Shown here: in pieces, positions 1 to 8,287 of the stretch
How the letters are laid out: each line of letters opens with the position of its first letter
Numbering within the stretch: the first letter of the stretch is position 1
Assembly: GCF_000716715.1 (NCBI RefSeq)
Contig: NZ_JNYJ01000043.1
Span: 124,001-188,000 of the forward strand
Reading direction: 5' to 3'
Origin: Dactylosporangium aurantiacum
GTDB taxonomy: Bacteria; Actinomycetota; Actinomycetes; Mycobacteriales; Micromonosporaceae
DNA: 64,000 nt
The notes under the pieces: generated by a model
Seen by the model: only the letters and a program-made list of their open reading frames with translations
Told to the model about the DNA's origin: nothing
The model's database searches: none
Made by a program: the position numbers and the translations under genes

Positions 1-47
1 GCCTGCCCGGCAGCGCCGATGCGGCGCAGGTCGACCGGAGCAGACAT
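1..47 (-). CDS. Possible 5' end of a gene running off the window
   Basis: An ATG at 47 opens a minus-strand frame of 15 codons (MSAPVDLRRIGAAG...) that runs off the window edge without a stop. It starts 7 bases after the stop of the upstream GGDEF gene, so it could be the next gene of an operon. Third codon positions are mostly G or C, but no good ribosome binding site is seen. Too little sequence remains to identify it. Confidence 0.3.
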   Translation of the reverse strand, partial: MSAPVDLRRIGAAGQ

Positions 48-54
48 CCCGACA

Positions 55-1575
55 CTACTGGGCGGCTTCCGGGCGGGCCAACCGCAGCACCGGCATACCA
101 CCCGGAGCACCCGAACGATCACCGAACGCTGTCACCCGTCTGGTCACCTCGCCGGCGTGGCGGTTGCCCTTGACCAGGTACATCTCCCGATCGGCGGCCC
201 GCAGCGCGGCGCCCGCGTCCTCGATCGTGTCATCGATCACGGCCACGCCGACGCTGACCCGTACCCGCATGATGTGGCCGTCGTGCGGGACCGGCATGGA
301 GATCGACCGTTCGAGCCGGTCGACGAGCGCGCCGAGGTCGGGGACGCTCACGTTGCCGGTCAGGACGACGAACTCGTCGCCGCCGAGCCGCGCGACGGTG
401 TCGGTGGGGCGGACCAGCGACTGCAGGCGGTGCGCGGCGGCGACGAGGACCGCGTCGCCGGCGTCGTGGCCGAGGGTGTCGTTGACCACCTTGAAGTCGT
501 CGAGGTCGCAGAACAGCAGCGCGCTGAGCACGCCCTCGGTGCGGGCGAGCCGGATCGCGGCGGTGAGCGCCTCGGTGAACGCCTCGCGGTTGACCAGGCC
601 GGTCAGCGGGTCCCGGGAGGCCCGGCGGACCAGGTCGGCCTCGGTCGCCTTGCGGCCGGTGATGTCCTGCACCTGCGTGATCGCGAACGAGGGCGAGCCG
701 GCGACCACGGACATGGTGGCGGAGACCCAGATCGTCTCGCCGTCGCCGCGCACGCAGCGGACCTCGTAGTCGCGGATGGATCCGGTGCCGCCGGCGAAGA
801 TCTCCCGGCTGTGGTCGAGGTCGTCGGGGTGGATGACGTCGCCGAAGCGCATCGAGACGAGCACGTCGGCGTCCCGGCCGAGCAGCTCGCACATGGCGGG
901 GTTGACCCGCACGATGCGGGCCAGGTCGGCGCCCTCCAGGCCGATCATGCACATGCCGGTGCCGGCGCCGTTGAACGCGAGCCGGAATGCAGCCTCGCTG
1001 GCCGCCAGGTGCTGGCGCTCCCGGCGCAGCGCCTCGACCAGGTTGGCATTGTTGATCGCGATGCCGGCCTGCGCGGCGAGCATCTCCAGCAGCTCCCGCT
1101 GGAACGCGCCGGGCCGCCTGCCGTCCGCGGGCAGGTCGACGCTGAGCACCCCGACGAGCGAGCCGTCGGGCGCGCGCAGCGGCGCGAACAATGCGTCGAG
1201 GGGGTGCCACCGCTCCCCGTCGGGGACGCCGTCGGGAAGGTCGGCGGCGTCGGGGACCCAGGACTGGATGCCGGCGTTGTGCCGCTCGTGCGGCAGGTAC
1301 AGCAGCTGCCCCCACCGGTCGGCGGCGGCGAGGTGCGCGTCGAACTCGGCCGCCGGGTACCGCGCACCGAGCAGCTCGGCGCGGGCCTCCTCGGAGCCGG
1401 CGATGGCGACGGCCTCGTACACGCCGTCGGGGTGCAGGTAGTTGACCACGGCGGCACCGAAGCCGACGCCCTCGACGACGGCCTCCGCGATGCGGTCGAG
1501 GGTCTCGGTCACGGTGTCGCCGGTGTTGATCCGCCCCGTGATGGTGTAGACGGAGCGGATCGCGGCCATTGCCAT
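55..1575 (-). CDS. GAF-PAS-GGDEF diguanylate cyclase
   Basis: This protein probably makes the second messenger cyclic di-GMP from two GTP. It has a GAF-like sensor domain (about residues 10-170), then a PAS domain ending in the ITQVQDITGRK linker (about 185-310), then a GGDEF domain (about 325-485). The catalytic GGDEF sequence is intact. An RPTD (RxxD) product-inhibition site sits five residues before it, so feedback control by c-di-GMP is expected. There is no EAL or HD-GYP phosphodiesterase domain and no membrane segment. A GTG at 1626 would add 17 basic, non-domain residues. The ATG at 1575 is chosen because the sensor fold starts right after it, although neither start has a convincing ribosome binding site. 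The gene is transcribed divergently from the two-component remnant at 1729. The signal sensed is unknown. Confidence 0.85.
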   Translation of the reverse strand: MAMAAIRSVYTITGRINTGDTVTETLDRIAEAVVEGVGFGAAVVNYLHPDGVYEAVAIAGSEEARAELLGARYPAAEFDAHLAAADRWGQLLYLPHERHNAGIQSWVPDAADLPDGVPDGERWHPLDALFAPLRAPDGSLVGVLSVDLPADGRRPGAFQRELLEMLAAQAGIAINNANLVEALRRERQHLAASEAAFRLAFNGAGTGMCMIGLEGADLARIVRVNPAMCELLGRDADVLVSMRFGDVIHPDDLDHSREIFAGGTGSIRDYEVRCVRGDGETIWVSATMSVVAGSPSFAITQVQDITGRKATEADLVRRASRDPLTGLVNREAFTEALTAAIRLARTEGVLSALLFCDLDDFKVVNDTLGHDAGDAVLVAAAHRLQSLVRPTDTVARLGGDEFVVLTGNVSVPDLGALVDRLERSISMPVPHDGHIMRVRVSVGVAVIDDTIEDAGAALRAADREMYLVKGNRHAGEVTRRVTAFGDRSGAPGGMPVLRLARPEAAQ

Positions 1576-1728
1576 GTCCCGGTCACGATCCACGGCTCGC
1601 CTACCCCGCTCCGGCCGACCCTGCACCTCTACATCGACGCATCAGCTCCGATCCTAAGCAAACGTGCGCTGCCGCACGACCAAGAACCGCAACCCTGGCC
1701 CCGTCGCGGCGGTGGCTATCCTGCATGC

Positions 1729-2701
1729 ATGTCAGAGCAGGTCAGGCTGCTGATCGCCGATGACCAGGCGATGATCCGGGCCGGCCTGCGGCTGGTCCTG
1801 GAGACCGCGGCGGCCGGATCCGTCACCGTCGTCGGGGAGGCGGCCGACGGGGTGGAGGCGGTCGCGGCCGCCCGCCGGCTGCGGCCCGACGTGCTCGTCA
1901 TGGACATCGCCATGCCGCGGCTGGACGGTCTCGGCGCGGCCCGGCAGCTGCTCGCCGACCCGCGGCCGCCGAAGATCGTGCTGCTCACCATGTTCGACAC
2001 CGACGAGCACCGGCATCCTGCTGCACCGCCAGACGCAGCGCACGATCCGGATGGCCGAGCGCGCCGCGGTCGCCGCCGCCGAGGAACGCACCCGCATCGC
2101 CCGCGAGCTGCACGACGTCATCTCCCACCACGTCAGCCTGATGACGTTGCAGGCCGCCGGGGTACGGCTGCTGCTGGCCGACGACCCCGCCCGCGAGCGG
2201 GAGCGCGACCTGCTGCACGGCGTCGAACGGGCCGGCCGCGACACGGTCGAGGAGCTGCGGATGCTGCTCGGCGTGCTGCGCGACGGGCGGGCCCCGGCCG
2301 GCCTGGACAGCCTGGAGGACCTGGCCGCGCCGCTGCGGGCGGCGGGGCTCGACGTGCGGGTCGCCACCACGGGCACGCCTCGCCCGCTGCCGCCGGCGCT
2401 GGGCCTGGCGGTGTACCGGGTCGTGCAGGAGGCGCTCACCAACACCCTCAAGCACGCGGGGGCGGCGGGCGTCGAGGTCGCGGTCGGCTGGACGGCGCAC
2501 GCCGTCACCGTCGAGGTGCGCGACGACGGCCGGGCCGGCGCGGCACCCGACCCGGCCGGCGACGGGAACCGGGCGGCCGGGCACGGGCTGGCCGGCATGC
2601 GGGAGCGCGTCGCGCAGCACGGCGGCACCCTGCGCACCGGGGCCGGCCCGGGCGGCGGCTACACGGTCGCGGCGACGTTCCCGCTGGGCGCGGGCGCCTG
2701 A
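1729..2701 (+). pseudogene. Chimeric two-component remnant: truncated receiver joined out of frame to a histidine kinase transmitter
   Basis: From the ATG at 1729 a NarL/LuxR-type receiver domain is clear for about 94 residues, with the acidic pocket (LLIADDQ) and phospho-acceptor Asp in VMDIAMPRLDG. It stops abruptly after LLTMFDTDEH near 2010. The rest of the receiver and the helix-turn-helix domain are missing. From about 2012, in the +1-shifted frame, a NarL-family histidine kinase begins mid-protein with GILLHRQTQRTIRM. It has the H-box ARELHDVISHH, the N-box VVQEALTNTLKHA, and the G boxes RDDG and GHGLAGM, and ends at 2701. The kinase's sensor and membrane part is missing. This fits one deletion spanning the end of a regulator gene and the start of a downstream kinase gene, or an assembly join. 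An ATG at 2051 could still give a soluble transmitter fragment. The last 43 bases overlap the convergent gene at 2659. Confidence 0.75.
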
Positions 2702-3321
2702 GCCCAGTCGGCGTCGCTCATCCGCAGCATCCGTACGCCGATGACGCCCGCACCGGCCAGGTACAGCAGGCTCCCGACGACCATGCCGATCGGGTACACC
2801 GGCGCGGCGAGCATCCCGGCCACCATCGCGGGCGGCGCCCACCACGGGACCTGCCGGTCGTACGCGAGCGCCAGGCCGAGCAGGAGCACCCCGAGCAGCC
2901 CGAGGAACCCGGGCACCTGGAACCCCCACACCGCCCCGCCCGCGCCGAGCGACGCGTCGGCGAGCCGGTCGCCCTCCGCGGTGCCCAGGTCGGCCTCCAG
3001 CCGGGCGTAGAAGAAGTCGCCGAGCATGAGCGAGGAGAAGTTGACCACGCCGAGCAGCGCGACCGCGCCGGCGATGTGCCCGAACAGCACCGCCCGCCGC
3101 CGGACCAGGTGGATCATCCCGAGGATGCCGGGCACCAGCAGCACCCAGCTCCAGTGCAGCAGCGCGGCGCTCACCGACACCTGCCCGGGGTGCCGGCCGT
3201 AGGCGCCGTCGGCGGCGTCCCCGGCGCGCAGGGCAGGGTCGACGACCAGCCCGGCCACGTAGACCAGCGGCGCGGCGACCAGGCAGGCCCCGGCCAGGAG
3301 ACGTCGAAGCGTGTGTGGCAT
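2659..3321 (-). CDS. Polytopic membrane protein of unknown function
   Basis: A 220-residue protein with about six hydrophobic segments, starting with LLAGACLVAAPLVYVAGLVV and including HWSWVLLVPGILGMIHLV and FLGLLGVLLLGLALAY. It looks like an integral membrane protein of the small uncharacterised actinobacterial DUF4386-like type, but I cannot name the family with certainty. The ATG at 3321 is preceded by AAAGG. It lies downstream of an HxlR regulator on the same strand, and an inverted repeat sits just upstream of its ribosome binding site, so it may be the target of that regulator. Its 3' end overlaps the chimeric kinase remnant on the opposite strand. Confidence 0.7.
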   Translation of the reverse strand: MPHTLRRLLAGACLVAAPLVYVAGLVVDPALRAGDAADGAYGRHPGQVSVSAALLHWSWVLLVPGILGMIHLVRRRAVLFGHIAGAVALLGVVNFSSLMLGDFFYARLEADLGTAEGDRLADASLGAGGAVWGFQVPGFLGLLGVLLLGLALAYDRQVPWWAPPAMVAGMLAAPVYPIGMVVGSLLYLAGAGVIGVRMLRMSDADWAQAPAPSGNVAATV

Positions 3322-3331
3322 GACGACCTTT

Positions 3332-3356
3332 CGGCTCGAACGGATGTGTCGAGCCG
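3332..3356. promoter_or_regulatory. Inverted repeat upstream of the membrane protein gene (operator candidate)
   Basis: A perfect inverted repeat, CGGCTCGA - 9 bases - TCGAGCCG, lies 11 bases upstream of the membrane protein start at 3321, between it and the HxlR regulator gene. Position and symmetry fit a repressor site. The partner protein is inferred only from neighbourhood. Confidence 0.4.
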
Positions 3357-3441
3357 GAACCGTAGGCCGGGACCCGCCGCGGCGTCGTCAGCCGCGGCAC
3401 CGACCGGGGTCAGCGTCGCGGCTGACCCGGCGCGGGCCCGC

Positions 3442-3792
3442 TCAGCCGACCTCGGGGTGGCGCATCGACCACGCGATGAGCGGCTCGAGCGTGGCGACCA
3501 GCTCGGCGGCCGCGGCCGTCGGCGCGTAGAGCACCTGCACCGGGGTGCTCGGGATCACGGACCGCTCGATCAGGCCCCGCTGCTCGAGCTCCTTGAGCCG
3601 CTGCGCCAGCACCCGGTCGGAGATGCCGTCGGCGAACGCCCGGTAGTGCCCGAAGCGGCGGGCGCCGCGCAGGCCGGCGAGCAGGATCATGCCGATCCAG
3701 CGGCGGCCGACGAACTCCAGCGTCGGCTGGAACGCCCGGCAGGCGGCGTCGCTGGGGGTCCGGTCGAGCGGGGCGGGCACCACGGCAGTCAC
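3442..3792 (-). CDS. HxlR-family winged helix-turn-helix regulator
   Basis: A 116-residue DNA-binding protein with the HxlR signature. An early Cys (AACRAF) precedes the winged helix core RRWIGMILLAGLRGARRFGHY, followed by the recognition region ISDRVLAQRLKELEQRGLIERS. HxlR proteins act as dimers and often respond to electrophiles or redox stress through the conserved Cys. The start is a GTG at 3792 with a weak ribosome binding site. It diverges from a hemerythrin gene over a short gap that holds a perfect inverted repeat, and it precedes a membrane protein gene on its own strand. Control of one or both neighbours is likely but inferred. Confidence 0.85.
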   Translation of the reverse strand: MTAVVPAPLDRTPSDAACRAFQPTLEFVGRRWIGMILLAGLRGARRFGHYRAFADGISDRVLAQRLKELEQRGLIERSVIPSTPVQVLYAPTAAAAELVATLEPLIAWSMRHPEVG

Positions 3793-3800
3793 TTACCAAA

Positions 3801-3815
3801 GGTTAGTAGCTAACC
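3801..3815. promoter_or_regulatory. Perfect inverted repeat between hxlR and the hemerythrin gene
   Basis: GGTTAG-TAG-CTAACC is a perfect 6-3-6 palindrome, 9 bases upstream of the HxlR GTG and 43 bases upstream of the hemerythrin ATG. It is much less GC-rich than its surroundings. It is a good candidate for the HxlR autoregulatory operator in this divergent promoter. Confidence 0.5.
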
Positions 3816-3857
3816 CCGTGATTGCCCAGCGCGGCGGCGCTGCGGAGGGTGGAGGGC

Positions 3858-4361
3858 ATGACGCAGACACAGGCCGCCCACAACCCGCTCCTCGCGGAGC
3901 TGCGCTGGGTGCACGACATGGTCCGCCGCGACCTCGCCACGGTGCGCAGGCTCGCCGCCGACGCCGCGCGGGGCGCGCCGGCACCGGCGATCGAGGAGGG
4001 GCTGCGCGGGCTGCGCACCCAGGGCGGGCTCTTCCAGCTGCGGGTCAACTGCCTGCGGTACTGCCGCTTCGTCCACGAGCACCACACGAACGAGGACGTG
4101 GCGCTGTTCCCCGCGGTGCGCCGCGCGGCGCCGCAGCTCGCCGCGACCGTCGACCGCCTGGAGGCCGACCACCGCGCCGTCGCCGGCCTGCTCGACGAGA
4201 TCGAAGCGGCGGCCGGTGACCTCGCCGCGGCGGGCGCCCGCACCCGCCTGGTCGAGGCCCTCGACACGCTGTCGGCGCACCTGCTGGCGCACCTCGCCTT
4301 CGAGGAGGAGGCCCTCGCCCCGGTCCTCGCCACCTGGACGGCGTGGCCGTTCCACGGCTGA
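3858..4361 (+). CDS. Hemerythrin HHE cation-binding domain protein
   Basis: A 167-residue four-helix-bundle protein likely to bind a di-iron centre. The metal ligands are visible as H in LRWVHDMVRRDL, the HEHHTNED motif with E/H near VALFPAVR, HRAV in the third helix, and HLLAHLAFEEE in the last. Family members bind oxygen, NO or act in iron and redox homeostasis; which applies here cannot be told. The ATG at 3858 is chosen because GGAGGG lies 8 bases upstream; an upstream ATG at 3822 adds only non-conserved residues. The gene is divergent from hxlR and could be under its control. Confidence 0.85.
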   Translation: MTQTQAAHNPLLAELRWVHDMVRRDLATVRRLAADAARGAPAPAIEEGLRGLRTQGGLFQLRVNCLRYCRFVHEHHTNEDVALFPAVRRAAPQLAATVDRLEADHRAVAGLLDEIEAAAGDLAAAGARTRLVEALDTLSAHLLAHLAFEEEALAPVLATWTAWPFHG

Positions 4362-4416
4362 GCCTCCGCCGGCGGGCAGGGGCTCAGTGTGAGCGCTCGG
4401 TGTGAGGGACCGGCGG

Positions 4417-5661
4417 TCAGCCGAGCAGCTCGCCCAGCGGCGCCTTCGGGTCGGCGAGGCGGTCCAGGTCCACGGTGGTGCCCGCCCAGCCGGCGCGGAC
4501 CAGGGCCTGGATGTCGTCGGTGACGTCCCAGACGTTGACGTTCATGCCGGCCAGGACCCGGCCGTCCTTGACCCAGAAGGCGACGAACCCGTCCGGCACC
4601 GACGTGCCGCCGCGGAACACGACGCGGTCGTAGCCGCCGGGCTCGGCCAGGCCGGAGTACTCCATGCCCAGGTCGTACTGGTCGGAGAAGAAGTACGGCA
4701 CCCGGTCGTACACGGCCTCACCGAGCAGCGACTTCGCCGCGACCTTGCCGCCGTTGAGGGCGTTGGTCCAGTGCTCGACGCGGACCCGGCGGCGCAGGCC
4801 CGGGTGCTCGAGGTTGACCACGTCGCCGGCGGCGTAGATGTCGGGGTCGGAGGTGCGCAGGGCGGCGTCCACGACGATGCCGTTGTCGACCTCGAGGCCC
4901 GCGTCGACGGCCAGCTCGGTGTTGGGCTGGATGCCGACGCCGACGACGGCGACGTCCGCGGGCAGCTGCGTGCCGTCGGCGAGCACGACGCCGGTCAGCT
5001 TGCCGTCCGTGCCGCGGAACTCGGCGACGGACGCGCCGAAGCGGAACTCGACGCCGTTGGCCCGGTGCAGGTCGGCGAAGATCGTCGCGACCTCGTCGCC
5101 GAGGACGCGCTGCAGGGGCAGGCCGGCGACCTCGACGACGGTGACGCTCGCGCCGTGCTTGCGGGCCGCGGCGGCGGTCTCCAGGCCGATCCAGCCGGCC
5201 CCGACGACGACCACGTGCGCGGCGGTGCGCAGGTGCGCCAGCAGCGCGTCGGACTCGTCGACGGTGCGCAGGTAGCGCACTCCGGTCAGGTCGGCGCCGG
5301 GCACGTCGAGGGTCCGCACCCGCGAGCCGGTGGTGAGCAGCAGCTTGTCGTAGCGCAGCTCGTCGACGCCGTCGAGGGTGACGGTGTGCGCGGCCGGGTC
5401 GACGCGGGTGACCCGGGTGGCGAGGCGCAGGTCGACGTCGTGCTCGGAGTACCAGCCCTCGGGGTGGACGAAGGCCTTGCCGCGGGCGTCCTCGTCACCC
5501 TGCAGGTAGCCCTTGGACAGCGGGGGCCGCTCGTACGGCCGCTCCGTCTCCTCGCCGATCAGCACGATCCGGCCGGTGAAGCCCTCGGCGCGCAGCGTCT
5601 CCGCCGCCTTCGCCCCGGCGAGGCTCGCGCCCACGATCACAAATGTCCGCTCGTCAGCCAT
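4417..5661 (-). CDS. NAD(P)/FAD-dependent ferredoxin/putidaredoxin reductase-like oxidoreductase
   Basis: A 414-residue flavoprotein of the ferredoxin reductase type (as in P450 electron chains). It has an FAD-binding dinucleotide fold at the N-terminus (FVIVGASLAGAKAAETL), the ERPPLSKGYL element, an NAD(P)H-binding GAGWIGLETAAAARK motif near residue 155, and the second FAD motif TSDPDIYAAGDV. A C-terminal reductase domain follows. The family passes electrons from NAD(P)H to a ferredoxin or rubredoxin partner. No ferredoxin or P450 gene is adjacent, so the partner is unknown. It sits 40 bases downstream of dgt start-side sequence on the same strand. Confidence 0.88.
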   Translation of the reverse strand: MADERTFVIVGASLAGAKAAETLRAEGFTGRIVLIGEETERPYERPPLSKGYLQGDEDARGKAFVHPEGWYSEHDVDLRLATRVTRVDPAAHTVTLDGVDELRYDKLLLTTGSRVRTLDVPGADLTGVRYLRTVDESDALLAHLRTAAHVVVVGAGWIGLETAAAARKHGASVTVVEVAGLPLQRVLGDEVATIFADLHRANGVEFRFGASVAEFRGTDGKLTGVVLADGTQLPADVAVVGVGIQPNTELAVDAGLEVDNGIVVDAALRTSDPDIYAAGDVVNLEHPGLRRRVRVEHWTNALNGGKVAAKSLLGEAVYDRVPYFFSDQYDLGMEYSGLAEPGGYDRVVFRGGTSVPDGFVAFWVKDGRVLAGMNVNVWDVTDDIQALVRAGWAGTTVDLDRLADPKAPLGELLG

Positions 5662-5701
5662 AGGTTCCAGCCTTCCCTACCGGTCCGCGATCTGCCACAG
5701 G

Positions 5702-6955
5702 TCAGACACCCGCGGTGGCCGCCGGGTGCAGTCGCTGGTGCCAGGCCGTCGCGGACAGGTCGGTGAGGCTGGCGACCTGGTCGATGACGACCCGCAGCCG
5801 GGCCGCGTCGTCGGGGGCGGCCCGCCACATCGGGGCGAAGACCGCGTCGAGGCCGTCGGGGGCGCGGTCGGCGAGCGCCGCGACGAGCTCCGTCAGGATG
5901 GTGATCTCCTGCGCGTAGCGCTGTTCCGAGCCCGGGCGGCGCATCACGTACCGCAGCGCCATGCCCTTCAGCAGCGCGCACTGCGCCCGCACGGCCGGCG
6001 GGACGAGCAGGTCCGCCGCGTAGCGCCGCACGGGCGCGCCGCCGTGCACGGCCCGGGTCGCGGACACGGCCGCCGCGGCGAACCGGCCGGTGAGCACGCT
6101 CGTCACCCGCTTCAGGGCGACCTGCGCGGCGTGGCTGCCGTCGTAGTGGTCCAGCGGCGCCAGGACCGGGTCGGCGAGCAGGTCGAGCAGCACCGCCTCC
6201 AGGTCGGCGGCGGACTCGGTGGAGTAGGCGGCGGCGACGTCCCGGCACAGCGCGGCCCGCTCGCCGGCGTCGGCGCGCAGCGCGGCCAGGTGCACGTAGC
6301 CGCCGTGGATGCCGTCCTCGACGTCGTGCACGGAGTACGCCACGTCGTCGGCCCAGTCCATGACCTGCGCCTCCAGGCACCGCGCGTCGTCGGCGCGCCC
6401 GTCGCGCAGCCAGGCGAAGACGGCGGCGTCGTCGTCGTACACGCCGAACTTGCGGCTGCCGGCGCGGCGCGGCCAGGGGTACTTCGACACGGCGTCCAGC
6501 GACGCGCGGGTGAGGTTGAGCCCGGCGGAGGTGCCGTCCTCCGCCAGGACCTTCGCCTCCAGCCGGGTCAGCACCCGCAGGGTCTGCGCGTTGCCCTCGA
6601 AGCCGCCGCACGGCTGGGCGACCGCGTCGAGCGCGTCCTCGCCGTTGTGCCCGAACGGCGGGTGGCCGAGGTCGTGGGCGAGCCCGGCGGTGTCCACGAC
6701 GTCGGGGTCGCAGCCGAGGCGGGCGCCCATCTCCCGGCTGAGCTGCGCCACCTCCAGCGAGTGGGTGAGCCGGGTGCGCAGGAACGCGTCGGCGCCGGCG
6801 GTGTGCACCTGGGTCTTGGCGGCCAGGCGGCGGAAACCGGCGGAGTGCAGGACCCGGGCCCGGTCGCGCTGGAACGGGGTGCGGCCGTTGTCGGCGGTGG
6901 TCGTGGTGCGGTCCTTCTGCGGCTCGTGCACGAAGCGTTCCGCGTCCGGGTTCAC
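5702..6955 (-). CDS. dgt: Deoxyguanosinetriphosphate triphosphohydrolase-like protein (HD domain)
   Basis: A 417-residue dNTP triphosphohydrolase that cleaves dGTP or other dNTPs to the nucleoside and triphosphate, controlling dNTP pools. The HD-domain metal ligands are visible as RTRLTHSLEVAQ, LAHDLGHPPFGHNGE, and the later WADDVAYSVHDVEDG. The N-terminal RDRARVLHSAGFRRLAAKTQV segment is typical of the bacterial family. The gene starts with a four-base overlap with the AI-2E-type permease upstream, so the two are translationally coupled. A dgt gene near dusB, ppdK and glyS is usual in actinobacteria. Confidence 0.92.
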   Translation of the reverse strand: MNPDAERFVHEPQKDRTTTTADNGRTPFQRDRARVLHSAGFRRLAAKTQVHTAGADAFLRTRLTHSLEVAQLSREMGARLGCDPDVVDTAGLAHDLGHPPFGHNGEDALDAVAQPCGGFEGNAQTLRVLTRLEAKVLAEDGTSAGLNLTRASLDAVSKYPWPRRAGSRKFGVYDDDAAVFAWLRDGRADDARCLEAQVMDWADDVAYSVHDVEDGIHGGYVHLAALRADAGERAALCRDVAAAYSTESAADLEAVLLDLLADPVLAPLDHYDGSHAAQVALKRVTSVLTGRFAAAAVSATRAVHGGAPVRRYAADLLVPPAVRAQCALLKGMALRYVMRRPGSEQRYAQEITILTELVAALADRAPDGLDAVFAPMWRAAPDDAARLRVVIDQVASLTDLSATAWHQRLHPAATAGV

Positions 6956-8109
6956 GCTTCGAGCTTAGAGGTCTCGCCCGGCTCCAGATCCCGTGGCGCG
7001 GGAAGATCCCGCGCCGCGGGCGGGATCGGCACCGGCGGCTCGGCGGGCGGGTCCCGCTCCGCGGGTGGCTCGTTGAGCGCCTCGACCATCGGGGTCATGA
7101 GCACCTTGACCGCCGCCACGACCGGGATCGCCATGAGCGCGCCGACGACGCCGAGGATCGCGCCGCCGACGAGCGCGGCGAGCAGCACCGCGATCGAGGA
7201 CAGGTCGACGGTGTTGCGCAGCACGCGCGGGGCGATCAGGTAGTTCTCCAGCTGCTGGTACAGCAGGAAGAACACGGCCACGACGACGGCGGTGGGCCAC
7301 AGGTCGCCGGTCACCAGCGCCACGACGGTGCAGCCGACCGCGCCGACGGTCGCGCCGATGAGCGGGATGAGGTCGGTGACCGCGACGAAGAACGCCAGCG
7401 GCAGCGCGAACGGCACGTCCAGCAGGAAGAGGCAGACGAACGACGACACGCCGGCGAACAGCGAGATGATCAGGTTGCCGATCATGTACCCGCCGACCTT
7501 GTCGACGACCACGTTGATCGCCTGCGCGGCGCGGGGCCGGCCCTGGCGGGGCACCAGCCGCACGATGCCGCGGCGGACGCGGGGCAGGTCCGCCATGAAG
7601 TAGATCGTGAGCACGGTGACCAGCAGGACGTTGAGCAAGGCGCTGAAGATGCCGGTGAGGACGCCGAGCGCGCCGCCACCGACCTTGGCCGGCAGGGTCT
7701 TGGCGTACTCGGTGAGCTTCTCCGTCAGCCCGTAGCGGTCGGCCACCTCGCGGTAGGTCTGCGAGCGTTCGGGCAGCTCCTGCAGGTACTGCGGGATGTT
7801 GCGCAGCAGGTCGCCGCCCTGGCCGACCAGCGGCGGGACCATCGACCAGACGAACCCGGCGAGCACCAGCAGGGCGAGGACCACGATCACGGCGACCGCG
7901 ACCGAACGGCGCACCCCGCGGCGGATCAGCAGCCGCACCGCGGGGTCGAGGCTGACCGCGACGAAGACGGCGATGATCACCTGCACGAGGATCTGCCGGA
8001 CGGTGTACAGCGCGAACGCGCCGGCGGCGACGGTGAGCAGGCCCAGCCCGGCGGCGACGGCCCACCGGTACGCCCGCCCGAAGTCGGTGCCACCCCCCGG
8101 ACTGGTCAT
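6952..8109 (-). CDS. AI-2E family transporter (PerM/YdiK-like)
   Basis: A 385-residue membrane protein with about eight hydrophobic segments, the usual topology of the AI-2E transporter family (N-terminal pair, central soluble stretch, then a C-terminal block with IPLIGATVGAVGC and the QQLENYLIAPRVL motif). Some members export autoinducer-2, while others act in ion or osmotic homeostasis; the substrate here is unknown. The C-terminal tail is rich in Pro, Glu and Asp and probably cytosolic. The ATG at 8109 lies inside an 89-bp repeat that supplies its GGAGG ribosome binding site, and it overlaps the stop codon of a 30-residue micro-ORF. It is coupled at its end to dgt. Confidence 0.88.
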   Translation of the reverse strand: MTSPGGGTDFGRAYRWAVAAGLGLLTVAAGAFALYTVRQILVQVIIAVFVAVSLDPAVRLLIRRGVRRSVAVAVIVVLALLVLAGFVWSMVPPLVGQGGDLLRNIPQYLQELPERSQTYREVADRYGLTEKLTEYAKTLPAKVGGGALGVLTGIFSALLNVLLVTVLTIYFMADLPRVRRGIVRLVPRQGRPRAAQAINVVVDKVGGYMIGNLIISLFAGVSSFVCLFLLDVPFALPLAFFVAVTDLIPLIGATVGAVGCTVVALVTGDLWPTAVVVAVFFLLYQQLENYLIAPRVLRNTVDLSSIAVLLAALVGGAILGVVGALMAIPVVAAVKVLMTPMVEALNEPPAERDPPAEPPVPIPPAARDLPAPRDLEPGETSKLEA

Positions 8110-8198
8110 GCCGTCGCCTCCGCTGCGCTCCGGCGCCGTCCTGACCTGAACCCTGCGCCCATGATGACCGGCCCTCCGCTGCGCTCCGGACCGGTCAT
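8106..8198 (-). CDS. 30-residue micro-ORF, copy 2, coupled to the AI-2E permease
   Basis: An ATG at 8198 opens 30 codons reading MTGPERSGGP... and ending in FRSGRRRSAAEATA, closed by a TGA that overlaps the permease ATG (ATGA). A GGAGG lies 7 bases upstream of the start. It differs from copy 1 by one synonymous base (a Ser codon). The basic, Arg-rich C-terminus is shared with the micro-ORFs between znuC and znuB. Whether the peptide is stable, or only its translation matters, cannot be told. Too short for standard gene callers. Confidence 0.5.
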   Translation of the reverse strand: MTGPERSGGPVIMGAGFRSGRRRSAAEATA

Positions 8199-8287
8199 GC
8201 CGTCGCCTCCGCTGCGCTCCGGCGCCGTCCCGACCTGAACCCTGCGCCCATGATGACCGGCCCTCCGCTGCGCTCCGGACCGGTCAT
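8195..8287 (-). CDS. 30-residue micro-ORF, copy 1, downstream of the VOC gene
   Basis: The first copy of the micro-ORF starts at an ATG at 8287, seven bases after the stop of the VOC gene, and ends in a TGA overlapping the ATG of copy 2 (ATGA). It has no ribosome binding site of its own. Reinitiation after the VOC gene would therefore be needed to start the chain VOC, micro-ORF, micro-ORF, permease, dgt. The protein is identical to copy 2. Confidence 0.45.
   Translation of the reverse strand: MTGPERSGGPVIMGAGFRSGRRRSAAEATA

Noticed and set aside
19..3813. A very long open frame on the + strand across the start of the window
   Set aside because: It is mostly the antisense of the GGDEF gene and of other minus-strand genes. 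Only the part from 1729 to about 2010 is a real receiver domain; long false frames are expected at this GC content.
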